Below, piece by piece: positions 7,750 to 16,710 of a stretch of DNA of 32,018 nt. Origin of the DNA: DAOMOP01 sp035444405 (GTDB lineage Bacteria > Pseudomonadota > Gammaproteobacteria > Burkholderiales > Rhodocyclaceae); assembly GCA_035444405.1 (NCBI GenBank), contig DAOMOP010000023.1, positions 1 through 32,018 on the forward strand, in the 5' to 3' direction. Position numbers and translations under genes: made by a program. The notes below the pieces were generated by a model that worked only from the letters and a program-made list of their open reading frames with translations, did not search any database and was not told where the DNA came from. Within the stretch, counting starts at the first letter, position 1; each line of letters opens with the position of its first letter.

Positions 7750-8740
7750 GGGTCTCGAGCGGCTTTTCGGGGGCCGGGATCTTCTGCAGGATGCGGTCGA
7801 GCAGCTCGTCGGCGGTGAGCGCCTCGGCGAGCGCCTCGTAGGTCAGCACGAGGCGGTGGCGCAGCACGTCGGCGACCAGGTCGGTGACGTCCTCGGGCAG
7901 CGCGTAGTTGCGCCCGCGCAGGAAGGCGAGCGCGCGGGCGCCTTCGATCAGGTGGATGGACGCGCGCGGGCTCGCACCGTAGGCGATGTAGCGCGAGATC
8001 TCGTCGATGCCGTAGCGCTCCGGGTGGCGCGTCGCGCCGACCAGGCGCACCGCATACTGGATCAGCGACGGGTCGACGTAGGCGTTGCGGCACTCGCGCT
8101 GCAGCGCGGCCAGCTCGTCGGTGCTCGCCATCGCGCCGACGCTTTGCGCCGGCCCGGTCACGCGCTCGACGATCGTGAACTCCTCCTCCTCGTTCGGGTA
8201 GCCGACCAGCACCTTCATCATGAAGCGGTCGACCTGGGCCTCGGGCAGCGGATAGGTGCCCTCGGTCTCGATCGGGTTCTGCGTCGCGAGCACGAGGAAG
8301 GGGCGCGGCACGCGGTGCGTCTCGCCGGCGATCGTGACCTGATACTCCTGCATCACCTCGAGCAGTGCGCTCTGCACCTTGGCCGGGGCGCGGTTGATCT
8401 CGTCGGCGAGCAGCAGGTTGGTGAACACCGGCCCCAGCGAGGTCGTGAAGTCGCCGGTCTTCTGGTTGTAGATGCGCGTGCCGACCAGATCGGCGGGCAC
8501 CAGGTCGGGCGTGAACTGGATGCGCCGGAAGCTGCCGCGAATGGTCGCGGCGAGCGTCTTGACGGTGAGCGTCTTCGCGAGCCCCGGCACCCCCTCGACC
8601 AGCAGGTGGCCCTGTGCCAGCACCGCGACCAGCACGCGCTCGAGAAAGTGGTCCTGCCCGACGACGATCTTCTTGACCTCGTAGAGGATGCGTTCCATCA
8701 GCGTCGAGACTTCGCCGTGATGGGTGTCCGTGCCGTGCAT
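7724..8740 (-). CDS. MoxR-family AAA+ ATPase
   Basis: 338 residues. Walker A is GVPGLAKT at 50-57, Walker B LLLADEIN at 109-116 and sensor 1 ATQNPIE near 152. The family-typical GTYPLPEAQVDRFMMKV follows, then a C-terminal lid domain with GASPRASIHL. MoxR ATPases act as chaperones that drive insertion of metals or assembly of protein complexes together with VWA proteins. The ATG at 8740 is preferred over an upstream ATG at 8770 because a GGGAGGA ribosome site precedes it. It is the first gene of the MoxR-DUF58-VWA operon and follows the protease gene 26 bases downstream on the same strand, so the protease may be co-transcribed. The client protein is unknown. Confidence 0.9.
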   Translation of the reverse strand: MHGTDTHHGEVSTLMERILYEVKKIVVGQDHFLERVLVAVLAQGHLLVEGVPGLAKTLTVKTLAATIRGSFRRIQFTPDLVPADLVGTRIYNQKTGDFTTSLGPVFTNLLLADEINRAPAKVQSALLEVMQEYQVTIAGETHRVPRPFLVLATQNPIETEGTYPLPEAQVDRFMMKVLVGYPNEEEEFTIVERVTGPAQSVGAMASTDELAALQRECRNAYVDPSLIQYAVRLVGATRHPERYGIDEISRYIAYGASPRASIHLIEGARALAFLRGRNYALPEDVTDLVADVLRHRLVLTYEALAEALTADELLDRILQKIPAPEKPLETHVKVGART

Positions 8741-8766
8741 CTCGATTCCTCCCTGTCGTTGTGTCG

Positions 8767-9738
8767 TCAAAATGGCGACAACCCGGCCGCCGCCGCGGCG
8801 TTTTCGATCGGCACCGCGAAGCCGATGCCGACGAACACGCCCTGGCGGGTCGGGTTCAGCAGCCCGGTGACGATGCCGACCACCTCGCCGTCGCTGGTCA
8901 CCAGCGGCCCGCCCGAGCTGCCCGGATTGGCCGCGGCGTCGAACTGGATCAGATTGGTCAGCACCGGCCGCCCTTCGCCGGAGCGGAATTCGCGCTGCAG
9001 GCCGGACACGACGCCGGCCGAGACCGACGGGCCGAGCCCGAACGGAAAGCCGACCGCGACGACGCGCTCGCCGGGAGCGAGATCGCCGGTCGAGCGCATC
9101 GTCGCCGCGCCCAGATCGTCCGGAATCGTCGCCGCCTGCAGCACCGCCAGGTCGTTCTCGGGCTGCACGCCGATCACCGTCGCGTCGGACTCGAGGCCGT
9201 CGGCGAACACCACGCGCACGCGCCGGGCGCCGGCGACGACATGCAGATTGGTCAGTATCACGCCGTCATCGACGATGACGACGCCGGAGCCCACCCCCTG
9301 GCCCTTCTCGTCGTCCGCGCTTTCCTGTTCGTCGCGGAACGTGCGCACGCGCACGACCGATGGGGCGATGCTGCGGTAGGCGCGCAGCACCGGCGATGGC
9401 AGCAGCTCGCGTTCGAGCGTGCGCCGCACGGCGGCGTCGAAGGCCTCGTCGTCGAGAGTTGCGGAGGGCGGTGGGCGCGCGACGAATGCGAGTGCGGCGA
9501 GCAGCGCCGCGATCACGCCCAGCAGCGCGATGCGCTCGAGGCGCCGCAATGGGGCGCGGCGCGCCGGTGTCGCCGCCGCAGCGCGGTGCGTCGTTGCGGG
9601 CTCCGAGGTTTCGGAAGCGGTCTGCGGAGCTGCCTCCGTCGGTCGCGCCGACGCTCGCAGATCCGCAGGCCGGCTGCGCACCGGACGTGCCGCAGCGTGT
9701 CGCGGGCCCGAGCGGCTGTACAGCACGGCTCTTCTCAT
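8767..9738 (-). CDS. Membrane-anchored trypsin-like serine protease (DegP/HhoA-type catalytic domain, no PDZ)
   Basis: 323 residues. A 65-residue Ala/Pro/Arg-rich cytoplasmic stretch precedes one membrane helix (~69-87), then the protease domain at ~115-315. The catalytic triad is visible: H166 in TNLHVVAG, D196 in ENDLAVL and S275 in NPGSSGGPLV. The protein ends right after IGFAVPIENA, where HtrA proteins would normally continue into a PDZ domain, so it lacks PDZ domains. It should act in the periplasm, tethered to the inner membrane. The ATG at 9738 has a GGAGGG ribosome site 9 bases before it; the longer frame upstream is not coding. Its stop lies 26 bases before the MoxR start on the same strand, which suggests an operon. 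Confidence 0.87.
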   Translation of the reverse strand: MRRAVLYSRSGPRHAAARPVRSRPADLRASARPTEAAPQTASETSEPATTHRAAAATPARRAPLRRLERIALLGVIAALLAALAFVARPPPSATLDDEAFDAAVRRTLERELLPSPVLRAYRSIAPSVVRVRTFRDEQESADDEKGQGVGSGVVIVDDGVILTNLHVVAGARRVRVVFADGLESDATVIGVQPENDLAVLQAATIPDDLGAATMRSTGDLAPGERVVAVGFPFGLGPSVSAGVVSGLQREFRSGEGRPVLTNLIQFDAAANPGSSGGPLVTSDGEVVGIVTGLLNPTRQGVFVGIGFAVPIENAAAAAGLSPF

Positions 9739-10011
9739 CGGCAAACCCTCCGCACCGTTCGGCCTGTGCGGGTTGGGCAGCGCCCGGAGCATGGCGGGAC
9801 GGCGACGAAAATCGTGCGCGAGCATGCACGACGATGCGCGCGCAAACTCGGAAATATGACTGCCGGTGCCCGGAGAAATTCCATCGTGCGGCGCCCGCGC
9901 GTGACCGGCTTGCCTGCTCCAGTCTAGACCGTGTCTGAATTTTTCCCGGGATGCTAGAGTGAAATCATCGATGCGCACCCGCGGACACCGGGTCTGCGGA
10001 CAGGAGGTCGA
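9739..10011. promoter_or_regulatory. Divergent intergenic region between protease and VWA copy 2, with inverted repeat
   Basis: These 273 bases separate the divergent protease (minus) and VWA copy 2 (plus) genes and must carry both promoters. A perfect inverted repeat TCGTGC-N8-GCACGA spans 9812-9831 and is a candidate operator. An AT-richer patch (GTCTGAATTTTTCCC) lies near 9930-9950. No convincing -35/-10 pair was found by eye on either strand. Confidence 0.35.
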
Positions 10012-11049
10012 GTGAGGTTGTTGTGGCCCGACATGCTGTGGCTGCTGCTGGCGCTGCCGGCACTGGCGGGCGCGTATGTGTGGCTGCTGCGCCGGCGCAG
10101 CGTGTCGGCGCTGCGCTATGCGAGCGTGGCGCTGGTGCGGGCGGCGCTCGGGGCGCGCCAGCGCGTGCGCCGCCACGTGCCGCCGCTGCTGCTGCTCCTG
10201 GCGATGGCGGTCGCCATCGTCGCGCTCGCGCGGCCGAGCGCGGTCATTACGCTGCCGTCGGGGCAGAGCACGATCGTACTGGCGATCGACGTGTCGCTGA
10301 GCATGAGCGCGACCGATGTCGAGCCGAACCGGCTCGGCGCGGCGCAGGCGGCCGCGCGCGCGTTCGTCGACGAGCAGCCGGCCGACGTGCGCGTCGGCAT
10401 CGTGTCGTTCGCCGGCACCGCCGCGCTGGTGCAGCCGCCGACCGCCCGCCGCGCCGATGCGATCGCCGCGATCGATCGTCTGCAGCTCGATCGCCACACG
10501 GCGATCGGCAGCGGCATCATCGTGTCGCTGGCGACGCTGTTTCCCGAGCAAGGCGACGATCTGGACGCAGTGCTGTTCGGTGACGGCCGTGCGCTGCCAC
10601 CGCAGCATCTGCCGCGCCACGGCGCGGCCGACTTCGAGCCGGTCGCGCCGGCCTCGCACACTTCGGCCGCGATCATCCTGCTCACCGACGGGCGCAACAC
10701 GACCGGACCCGCCCCGGTCGAGGCGGCCCGCTTGGCGGCCGAGCGCGGAGTGCGCGTTTATACCGTCGGCTTCGGCACCGCGAACGGCTCGGCGGTCGGC
10801 GGTGAGGGCTGGTCGATCTACATGCGCTTCGACGAGGAGGCGCTGCGTGCGATCGCCGACATCACGCAGGCGGACTACTTCTATGCCGGCTCGGCCGAGG
10901 ACCTGCGCGAGATCTATCAGGGGCTCAACGCGACGCTCGTGCTCGAGCGCAACGAGACTGAGCTGACCGCGCTGTTCACGGCGCTCGCGGCGCTGCTCGC
11001 GCTCGCGGCCGGGGTGTTGTCGCTGCTGTGGTTCGGCCGCGTGGGCTGA
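10012..11049 (+). CDS. Membrane-anchored VWA-domain protein (BatA-like), copy 2
   Basis: 345 residues, starting with GTG at 10012 behind a perfect AGGAGG (10002-10007). It aligns with the VWA protein at 5789-6814 without gaps through about residue 180. It has the same two N-terminal membrane segments, the same MIDAS positions (DVSLS at 93-97, TAIGSG, LTDG) and the same C-terminal membrane helix ending LLWFGR versus LVWFNR. The two differ in a short variable stretch after LATLFP, which is a few residues longer here. It stands alone on the plus strand, divergent from the protease-MoxR-DUF58-VWA run. This suggests duplication followed by separate regulation. It may serve the same MoxR ATPase with a different client, which is inference. 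Confidence 0.85.
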   Translation: MRLLWPDMLWLLLALPALAGAYVWLLRRRSVSALRYASVALVRAALGARQRVRRHVPPLLLLLAMAVAIVALARPSAVITLPSGQSTIVLAIDVSLSMSATDVEPNRLGAAQAAARAFVDEQPADVRVGIVSFAGTAALVQPPTARRADAIAAIDRLQLDRHTAIGSGIIVSLATLFPEQGDDLDAVLFGDGRALPPQHLPRHGAADFEPVAPASHTSAAIILLTDGRNTTGPAPVEAARLAAERGVRVYTVGFGTANGSAVGGEGWSIYMRFDEEALRAIADITQADYFYAGSAEDLREIYQGLNATLVLERNETELTALFTALAALLALAAGVLSLLWFGRVG

Positions 11050-11134
11050 CCCGGCTCGGCCATGCCCCGGCCCGAGGTGCGCGCCCGGTTCTGGTGCAGG
11101 CGCCGCGACACGGCGTGCGCAGCCACCGTGAGGC

Positions 11135-13051
11135 TCATCCCGCCAACTGCCGGTAGATCATCGGCAAGGCGGCCGGCAGGCGCGCGATGCGGCCGACGAT
11201 CGCGTACGCGCCGCGACCGAAGAGATACGGAAAGTAGTCGCGTGCCTTGCGGTCGACGGTGATGCCGAACACCGCCAGGCCCTGGCGGCGGGCGTCGCGG
11301 ACGGCCTTGCGCGTGTCCTCGACGCCGTAGCGCCCCTCGTAATGGTCGACGTCGTTGGGCTTGCCGTCGGTCAGCACGATGACGAGCCGACGGCGATTCG
11401 GGCGCCGGGCGAGCCGCTCGGTGGTGTAGCGCAGCGCGGCGCCCATGCGCGTGTAGTAGCCGGGGCGAAGGGCCTCGATGCGCCGCTCGATCGCCGCGTT
11501 TGGCAACTCGTCGAAGTCCTTGACGATCTGCACGCTCACCCAGGCGGGCGAGCGCGAGGTGAAGGCGAACACCGCATGATCGTCGCCGCACGCGGCCAGG
11601 CCGTGGGTCAGCGCGACGACCGCCTCCTTCTCGACGTCGAGCACGCGGTGGTTGTCGATCCAGCTGTCGGTCGACAGCGAGACATCGACGAGCACGGCCA
11701 CCGCGAGGTCGCGTGCGCCGTTGCGCGCGTGCAGATACACCCGTTCGGACCCCGCGCCGCCGGCCTTCAGCTCGACGCGGGAGCGCACGACGGCGGCCAG
11801 ATCGAGCTCGTGGCCGTCGCTTTGTGCCGGCAGCACGATGCGCCGTGGGCGCAGCGCCTCGAACTGGCGCCGCACCGCGCGAATCCGCCGGCGGGCGGCG
11901 GCGTCCGGGCGCCAGTCCTCGCCCTCGCTGCCCGCCTGCGCGGCGATCACGCGGCAATATCCAGGTAGATAGCACTGGCGCCGGCAGTCCCACTCCGGGT
12001 AGGTGTGCTCGCCGGCGAGCACGGATGCCTGCACCGGTGCGGGCGCGAGGTCCAGATCGAGGCGCAGCCGTGTGGCGGCGCTTTGCGGGTGGTCGGTGAC
12101 GACGATCTCGTCGAGCTGGTCGGCGGCCTCGCGGGCGGCGTCCGCCTCGTCGTCCTCGACGCTGCGATTGACGTCGGCCATCTCGCCCAGCGACAGGATG
12201 GACTCGAAGCGGGTGAGGATCAGCGAATCCCTGCGTGCGGCCTGATCGCAGCGGCGCCGCCGCGCGCGGCGCTGCTTGCCGTCCTGCGCATCGGTGCCGC
12301 CGCCGCCCGCTTCGTCGTGATGCGGGCGCGGCGAGGGCGCGTGCCGGGTGAGCTCGCCCCACAGCGGGACGGGCAGAAACGGCCGGTAATCGCGCGGGGC
12401 CGCGCACGATGCGATGGCGGCATCGGGCTCCACGATCAGCTGCCGCACGCGCCGGGCGACCGTGCCGTGCGGCGGGTCGCCACCGAGCAGATGGAGAATC
12501 GTGTCCTCGACGGCCGCCTCCCAGCCGTGCAGACGGCGATGTGGGCGCACCTCGCGCAGCGCCCGAGCGAGCTCGGCATGGACCGGACGCAGCCCGGGCC
12601 AGTCGCGCAAGGCGCGCAGCGTCGTCTGGTGCGTGAAGCGCAGCATCCCGAGGTCGGCCTGCAGCGGGTCGTCCGCAAGCGGTGGGCACGGGGCGGCATG
12701 TGCGAAGAAGGCCGCAAGCCACAGGTACAGCCGCTCGTTCAGTCGCGCGTCGGCGAAATAGTCGATGCGCTCGGGCAGCAGCAGCGTGTCGCCGTCGAAG
12801 CGCGGCTGCGGCGCGCGCTCGGCCCCCAGTCCCAGGCGCTGGCGCAGGCTCAGCCGATGCGCCGACGACGTGCTGCCGCACGCCGCCACGCGCACGCCGC
12901 GTGCGCCGCCCAGGCCGCGGAAGAACACCGCGAGAGGTCCGCGCACGGCGTCGAGCGCGACCGCGGCGTCGGGGTGATGCGGATAGCTCGCGCGCTCGCC
13001 GACCAGACGATGCCAGAAGCGCCCGACCGCCTCTTCGGGCTCCAGTGCCAT
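11135..13051 (-). CDS. norD: Nitric oxide reductase activation protein NorD
   Basis: 638 residues. The C-terminal ~190 residues are a VWA domain with intact MIDAS (DVSLS at 456-460, T534 in YTRMGAAL, LTDG with D562) followed by the NorD-typical KPNDVDHYEGRYGVEDT. The N-terminal two thirds is the long helical NorD region, interrupted by a low-complexity basic/acidic linker near 235-320. The gene starts 4 bases after norQ and completes norCBQD. By family knowledge NorD works with the AAA+ protein NorQ to insert the non-heme iron (FeB) into NorB. The C-terminal stop is at 11135, convergent with VWA copy 2. Confidence 0.92.
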   Translation of the reverse strand: MALEPEEAVGRFWHRLVGERASYPHHPDAAVALDAVRGPLAVFFRGLGGARGVRVAACGSTSSAHRLSLRQRLGLGAERAPQPRFDGDTLLLPERIDYFADARLNERLYLWLAAFFAHAAPCPPLADDPLQADLGMLRFTHQTTLRALRDWPGLRPVHAELARALREVRPHRRLHGWEAAVEDTILHLLGGDPPHGTVARRVRQLIVEPDAAIASCAAPRDYRPFLPVPLWGELTRHAPSPRPHHDEAGGGGTDAQDGKQRRARRRRCDQAARRDSLILTRFESILSLGEMADVNRSVEDDEADAAREAADQLDEIVVTDHPQSAATRLRLDLDLAPAPVQASVLAGEHTYPEWDCRRQCYLPGYCRVIAAQAGSEGEDWRPDAAARRRIRAVRRQFEALRPRRIVLPAQSDGHELDLAAVVRSRVELKAGGAGSERVYLHARNGARDLAVAVLVDVSLSTDSWIDNHRVLDVEKEAVVALTHGLAACGDDHAVFAFTSRSPAWVSVQIVKDFDELPNAAIERRIEALRPGYYTRMGAALRYTTERLARRPNRRRLVIVLTDGKPNDVDHYEGRYGVEDTRKAVRDARRQGLAVFGITVDRKARDYFPYLFGRGAYAIVGRIARLPAALPMIYRQLAG

Positions 13052-13055
13052 CGCG

Positions 13056-13867
<812 letters not shown>

Positions 13868-13871
<4 letters not shown>

Positions 13872-15232
13872 GCGGTCTCCCCTTCCATGACCTCGGGATG
13901 CTTGCGGATGTGCTCGGGCTCTTCCTCGCGCGCCGGGCCGAGCAGCGCGTAGATGAACATGAAGGCCCCGAGCATGACCACCACGCCGGCACCCAGGCGC
14001 ATCCAGTAGAACAGGGCGAGCTGCTGCTGCACTTCCATGAAGTTCATCGCGAGCACGCGCTGCAGATGGACCTGCACGACGCCGGCGAAAGTCAGCGCGA
14101 AGGTCATGAAGAAGATCGCCGAGGTCATCAGCCAGAAGCTCCACATGTTGAGAATCTGGTTGTACGGATATTTCTGCCCGCGCAGGTGCGGCATCATGTA
14201 CGTGAACATCGCGAGGTTCAGCGCCACATACGCGCCGTAGAACGCATGGTGGCCGTGCGCCGCGGTGATCTGCGTGCCGTGGGTGTAGAAATTGACCCAC
14301 GACAGCGTGTGCATGAAGCCCCACACGCCGGCGCCGAAGAACGCCGACACCGCGCAGCCGAGCGCCCACAGCAGCGCCGCCTTGTTGGGATGCTCGCGGC
14401 CGCCGCGCCAGGCCATCGTGAACACGAAGAACACCATCGCGAACAGCGGCACGACCTCGAGCGTCGAGAAGATGTTGCCGACCCATTGCCAGTAGGCCGG
14501 CGCGCCGATCCAGTAATAGTGGTGGCCGGTGCCCAGCAGCCCGCTCGCGAGCACCAGGCCGCCGATCAGGTAGACCCACTTGTCGATGACCTCGCGATCG
14601 ACGCCGGTGAGCTTGATCATCATGAACGCCAGCACCGCCGCCATGATGAGCTCCCACACGTTCTCGACCCAGATGTGCACGACATCCCACCAGTACAGCT
14701 TGTCGAGCGCCAGATTCCCCGGGTTGTAGAACGCGAACAGGAAGAACAGCACGGTGCCCCACAGGCCGAACATCAGCATCGTCGTGACCACCGTCCTGCG
14801 CCCGCGCAGCACCGTGAGCGTGACGTTGTACAGGAACAGCACCGCCGCGATCGCGATGCCGACCTTCACCCACAGCGGCTGCTCGAGAAACTCGCGCCCC
14901 TCATGAATGCGGAACAGGTAGCCGATGATGCTCGCCAGCCCGCCCACCGTGAGGATGCCGAGCTGGATGTAGGCGAGCAGCGGACTGTGGATCTCGCGCT
15001 CGCTCTCCTCCGGGACCAGGTAGTAGGTCGCCGCGAAGAATCCCAGCAGGGTCCAGAACAGCAGTGCGTTGGTGTGCACCATGCGGATGATGTGGAAGGG
15101 CAGCACTTCGGCGAGGAAGTTGGGCAGCACGTACACGGTGCCGCCGAGCACGCCGAATACGACCTGCACCGCGAACAGCACCAGCGCGACGACGATGTAC
15201 GGGTAGGCGATCTTCTGGGTCTGGTATCTCAC
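13868..15232 (-). CDS. norB: Nitric oxide reductase subunit B (cytochrome b)
   Basis: 454 residues with about 12 membrane helices, the catalytic subunit reducing 2 NO to N2O. All metal ligands are visible: H53 (low-spin heme b), H186, H237 and H238 (FeB), E190 and E259 (FeB site glutamates), and H326 and H328 (heme b3 and heme b). Each is offset by the same 21 residues from the Pseudomonas aeruginosa NorB numbering as I recall it. The start is GTG at 15232, giving VRYQTQKIAYPYIV; it has a perfect AGGAGG 7 bases upstream. An ATG at 15301 in the same frame lies inside norC and would add 23 hydrophilic residues, so it is rejected. Confidence 0.95.
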
Positions 15233-15239
15233 GGCCCGT

Positions 15240-15245
15240 CCTCCT
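15240..15245 (-). promoter_or_regulatory. Ribosome-binding site that fixes the norB GTG start
   Basis: AGGAGG on the minus strand, 4 bases after the norC stop and 7 bases before the GTG at 15232. It decides between this GTG and the in-frame ATG at 15301. Confidence 0.8.
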
Positions 15246-15249
15246 CTCG

Positions 15250-15702
15250 CTAGCCCGCGACGTTCGGTGGCCAGCCCTGCGTGTCGATGCGGCTGGTCCA
15301 TTCAAAGAAGTCGATGAGGTCGTCGAGCTCCTGCTCGGTGAGATTGAACTGCGGCATCTGCCGTCGGCCGGGCACGCGCAGCGGCTGGGCGCGCATCCAG
15401 CCCTTCAGGCCGGCCCGCGCGCCGTCGGGATTGTCGCGTCCACCGTAGCGCACCCACACGTTGCCGAGCTCGGGCGCGAAGTAGGCACCCTCGCCGAGCA
15501 GGGTGTGGCAGTTGATGCAGGCGTGCTTTTCCCAGACGTGCTTGCCACGCACCACCGACTCGGTGAGCCCTGCGTGGTCGGTCGAGGTCGTGACGATGTA
15601 GTAGTGGCTGTGGATGGTCAGCGCGACGTAGACAGCCAGGAAGAACAACGATCCGCCGAGAAACACGTTGCGGGCGGCCGCTTTCGTGAGTCGCTCTGGC
15701 AT
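15250..15702 (-). CDS. norC: Nitric oxide reductase subunit C (cytochrome c)
   Basis: 150 residues. One N-terminal membrane anchor (~13-30, FLGGSLFFLAVYVALTI) is followed by a periplasmic cytochrome c domain with the heme motif CINCH at 62-66. M116 in RRQMPQFN is the likely axial ligand, and the C-terminal helix DDLIDFFEWTSRI is typical of NorC. It passes electrons from periplasmic donors to NorB. The ATG at 15702 has a strong GGGAGGGGAG ribosome site. It is the first gene of norCBQD. Confidence 0.95.
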   Translation of the reverse strand: MPERLTKAAARNVFLGGSLFFLAVYVALTIHSHYYIVTTSTDHAGLTESVVRGKHVWEKHACINCHTLLGEGAYFAPELGNVWVRYGGRDNPDGARAGLKGWMRAQPLRVPGRRQMPQFNLTEQELDDLIDFFEWTSRIDTQGWPPNVAG

Positions 15703-15741
15703 GCTCCCCTCCCTTCGGTGATGCAGCCCACGCTTGGACCC

Positions 15742-15747
15742 AGTATA
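15742..15747 (-). promoter_or_regulatory. Possible -10 box of the norCBQD promoter
   Basis: TATACT on the minus strand, 39 bases before the norC start, is one base off the TATAAT consensus. No good -35 hexamer lies 16-18 bases upstream, which fits an activator-dependent promoter, but no clear TTGAT-N4-ATCAA (FNR/Dnr) site is seen there. Confidence 0.4.
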
Positions 15748-15844
15748 GAAAGCATGTGAGACGTTCGCTGCATCGATTTGCGCGCCGGCCGTTGCGGCCC
15801 GCGATCGGCTGCATGCGGCGCGCGTCGGTGCGCTCGGCACTTCC

Positions 15845-15850
15845 TATACT
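15845..15850 (+). promoter_or_regulatory. Possible -10 box for the short-chain dehydrogenase gene
   Basis: TATACT on the plus strand, 56 bases before the ATG at 15907. The -35 region is GC-rich and weak, so the site is tentative. Confidence 0.35.
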
Positions 15851-15906
15851 TGAACCGAAGCCGCCGTGGCGTGCCGAACAGGGACTCGATTCGGGGAGAA
15901 CATCGC

Positions 15907-16608
15907 ATGAACTTCAACGGAAAAACCGTCGTCGTGACCGGCGCGGCCGGCCATCTCGGCCGCGCCGTGACGAACACCTTCGCCGAGCTGGGTGCGAATC
16001 TCGTACTCGTGGACGTGCGCCGCGAGGATCTCGAAGCGCACGGCCCGGCCGGCCAGCACCGCCTGATCGCGCCGACCGACCTGCTCGCGCCCGACGCGGT
16101 GCGCGCCACCGTCGAGGCGGCGCTGGCGCAGTTCGGGCGCCTCGACGTGCTGTGCAACCTCGCCGGCGGCTTTCGCATGGGCGAGGCGGTACACGAGCTC
16201 AGCGACGAGAACCTCGCGTTCCTGTTCGACATCAACGTGCGCACGCTGCTCTCCATGGTGCGCGCGGTCACGCCGCACATGGTCGCCGCCGGAGGTGGCA
16301 GGATCGTCAATGTCGGCGCGTACGCGGCGCTGCACGGCGCGGCGCAGATGGGCGCCTACAGCGCCACCAAGGCGGCGGTGATCCGCCTCACCGAGGCGAT
16401 GGCCGCCGAGCTGCGCGAGCGCAACATCAACGTCAACTGCGTGCTGCCGACCATCCTCGACACGCCCGACAACCGCGCCGCGATGCCCGACGCCGATCCG
16501 GCGCGCTGGGTGAGCCCGCACGATCTGGCCAGCGTGATCGCGTTCCTCGCGTCGGACGCGGCACGTGCCGTGCATGGGGCGGCGGTGCCGGTGAGCGGGT
16601 TGAGCTGA
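15907..16608 (+). CDS. Short-chain dehydrogenase/reductase lacking the catalytic serine
   Basis: 233 residues with a classical SDR fold. The nucleotide-binding motif is TGAAGHLG at 11-18, NLAGG is at 84-88 and the active-site pair is Y151-x3-K155 (YSATK). The residue that should be the catalytic serine, 13 before the tyrosine, is A138 (IVNVGAYAAL in place of the usual IVNISS). Some SDRs such as quinonoid dihydropteridine reductase also lack this serine, so the protein may still be active on a reactive quinonoid or enol substrate. The ATG at 15907 has GGGGAGAA at 15893-15900; the frame upstream to 15778 overlaps the promoter region. It is divergent from norC and appears to be a single-gene unit. 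The substrate is unknown. Confidence 0.82.
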   Translation: MNFNGKTVVVTGAAGHLGRAVTNTFAELGANLVLVDVRREDLEAHGPAGQHRLIAPTDLLAPDAVRATVEAALAQFGRLDVLCNLAGGFRMGEAVHELSDENLAFLFDINVRTLLSMVRAVTPHMVAAGGGRIVNVGAYAALHGAAQMGAYSATKAAVIRLTEAMAAELRERNINVNCVLPTILDTPDNRAAMPDADPARWVSPHDLASVIAFLASDAARAVHGAAVPVSGLS

Positions 16609-16651
16609 GCCGATCCGGGGCAGGGGTGCCGCCCAGCCGACCCGGACGCCT

Positions 16652-16691
16652 CGGGACCGTCCAGGCCGTCCCGGGACTGTCCAGACCGGCC
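16652..16691. repeat. Two adjacent imperfect 20-base repeats
   Basis: Two head-to-tail copies of a 20-base unit (first 12 bases CGGGAC[C/T]GTCCA) match at 17 of 20 positions. Each contains the near-palindrome GGAC(C/T)GTCC. They lie between the convergent SDR and NAD(P)-binding genes and may form a hairpin at the shared 3' ends. Confidence 0.5.
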
Positions 16692-16710
16692 GGGCGGCAG
16701 GACGCGGGGC

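Noticed and set aside
5771..9379. Long plus-strand frames (5771-7141, 6832-7746, 7748-9379) opposite the MoxR-DUF58-VWA-protease run
   Set aside because: All lie antisense to well-supported genes and have low-complexity composition typical of GC-rich shadows.
15233..15301. Longer NorB starting at the ATG at 15301
   Set aside because: The extension lies inside norC and is hydrophilic; the GTG at 15232 has a perfect ribosome site.
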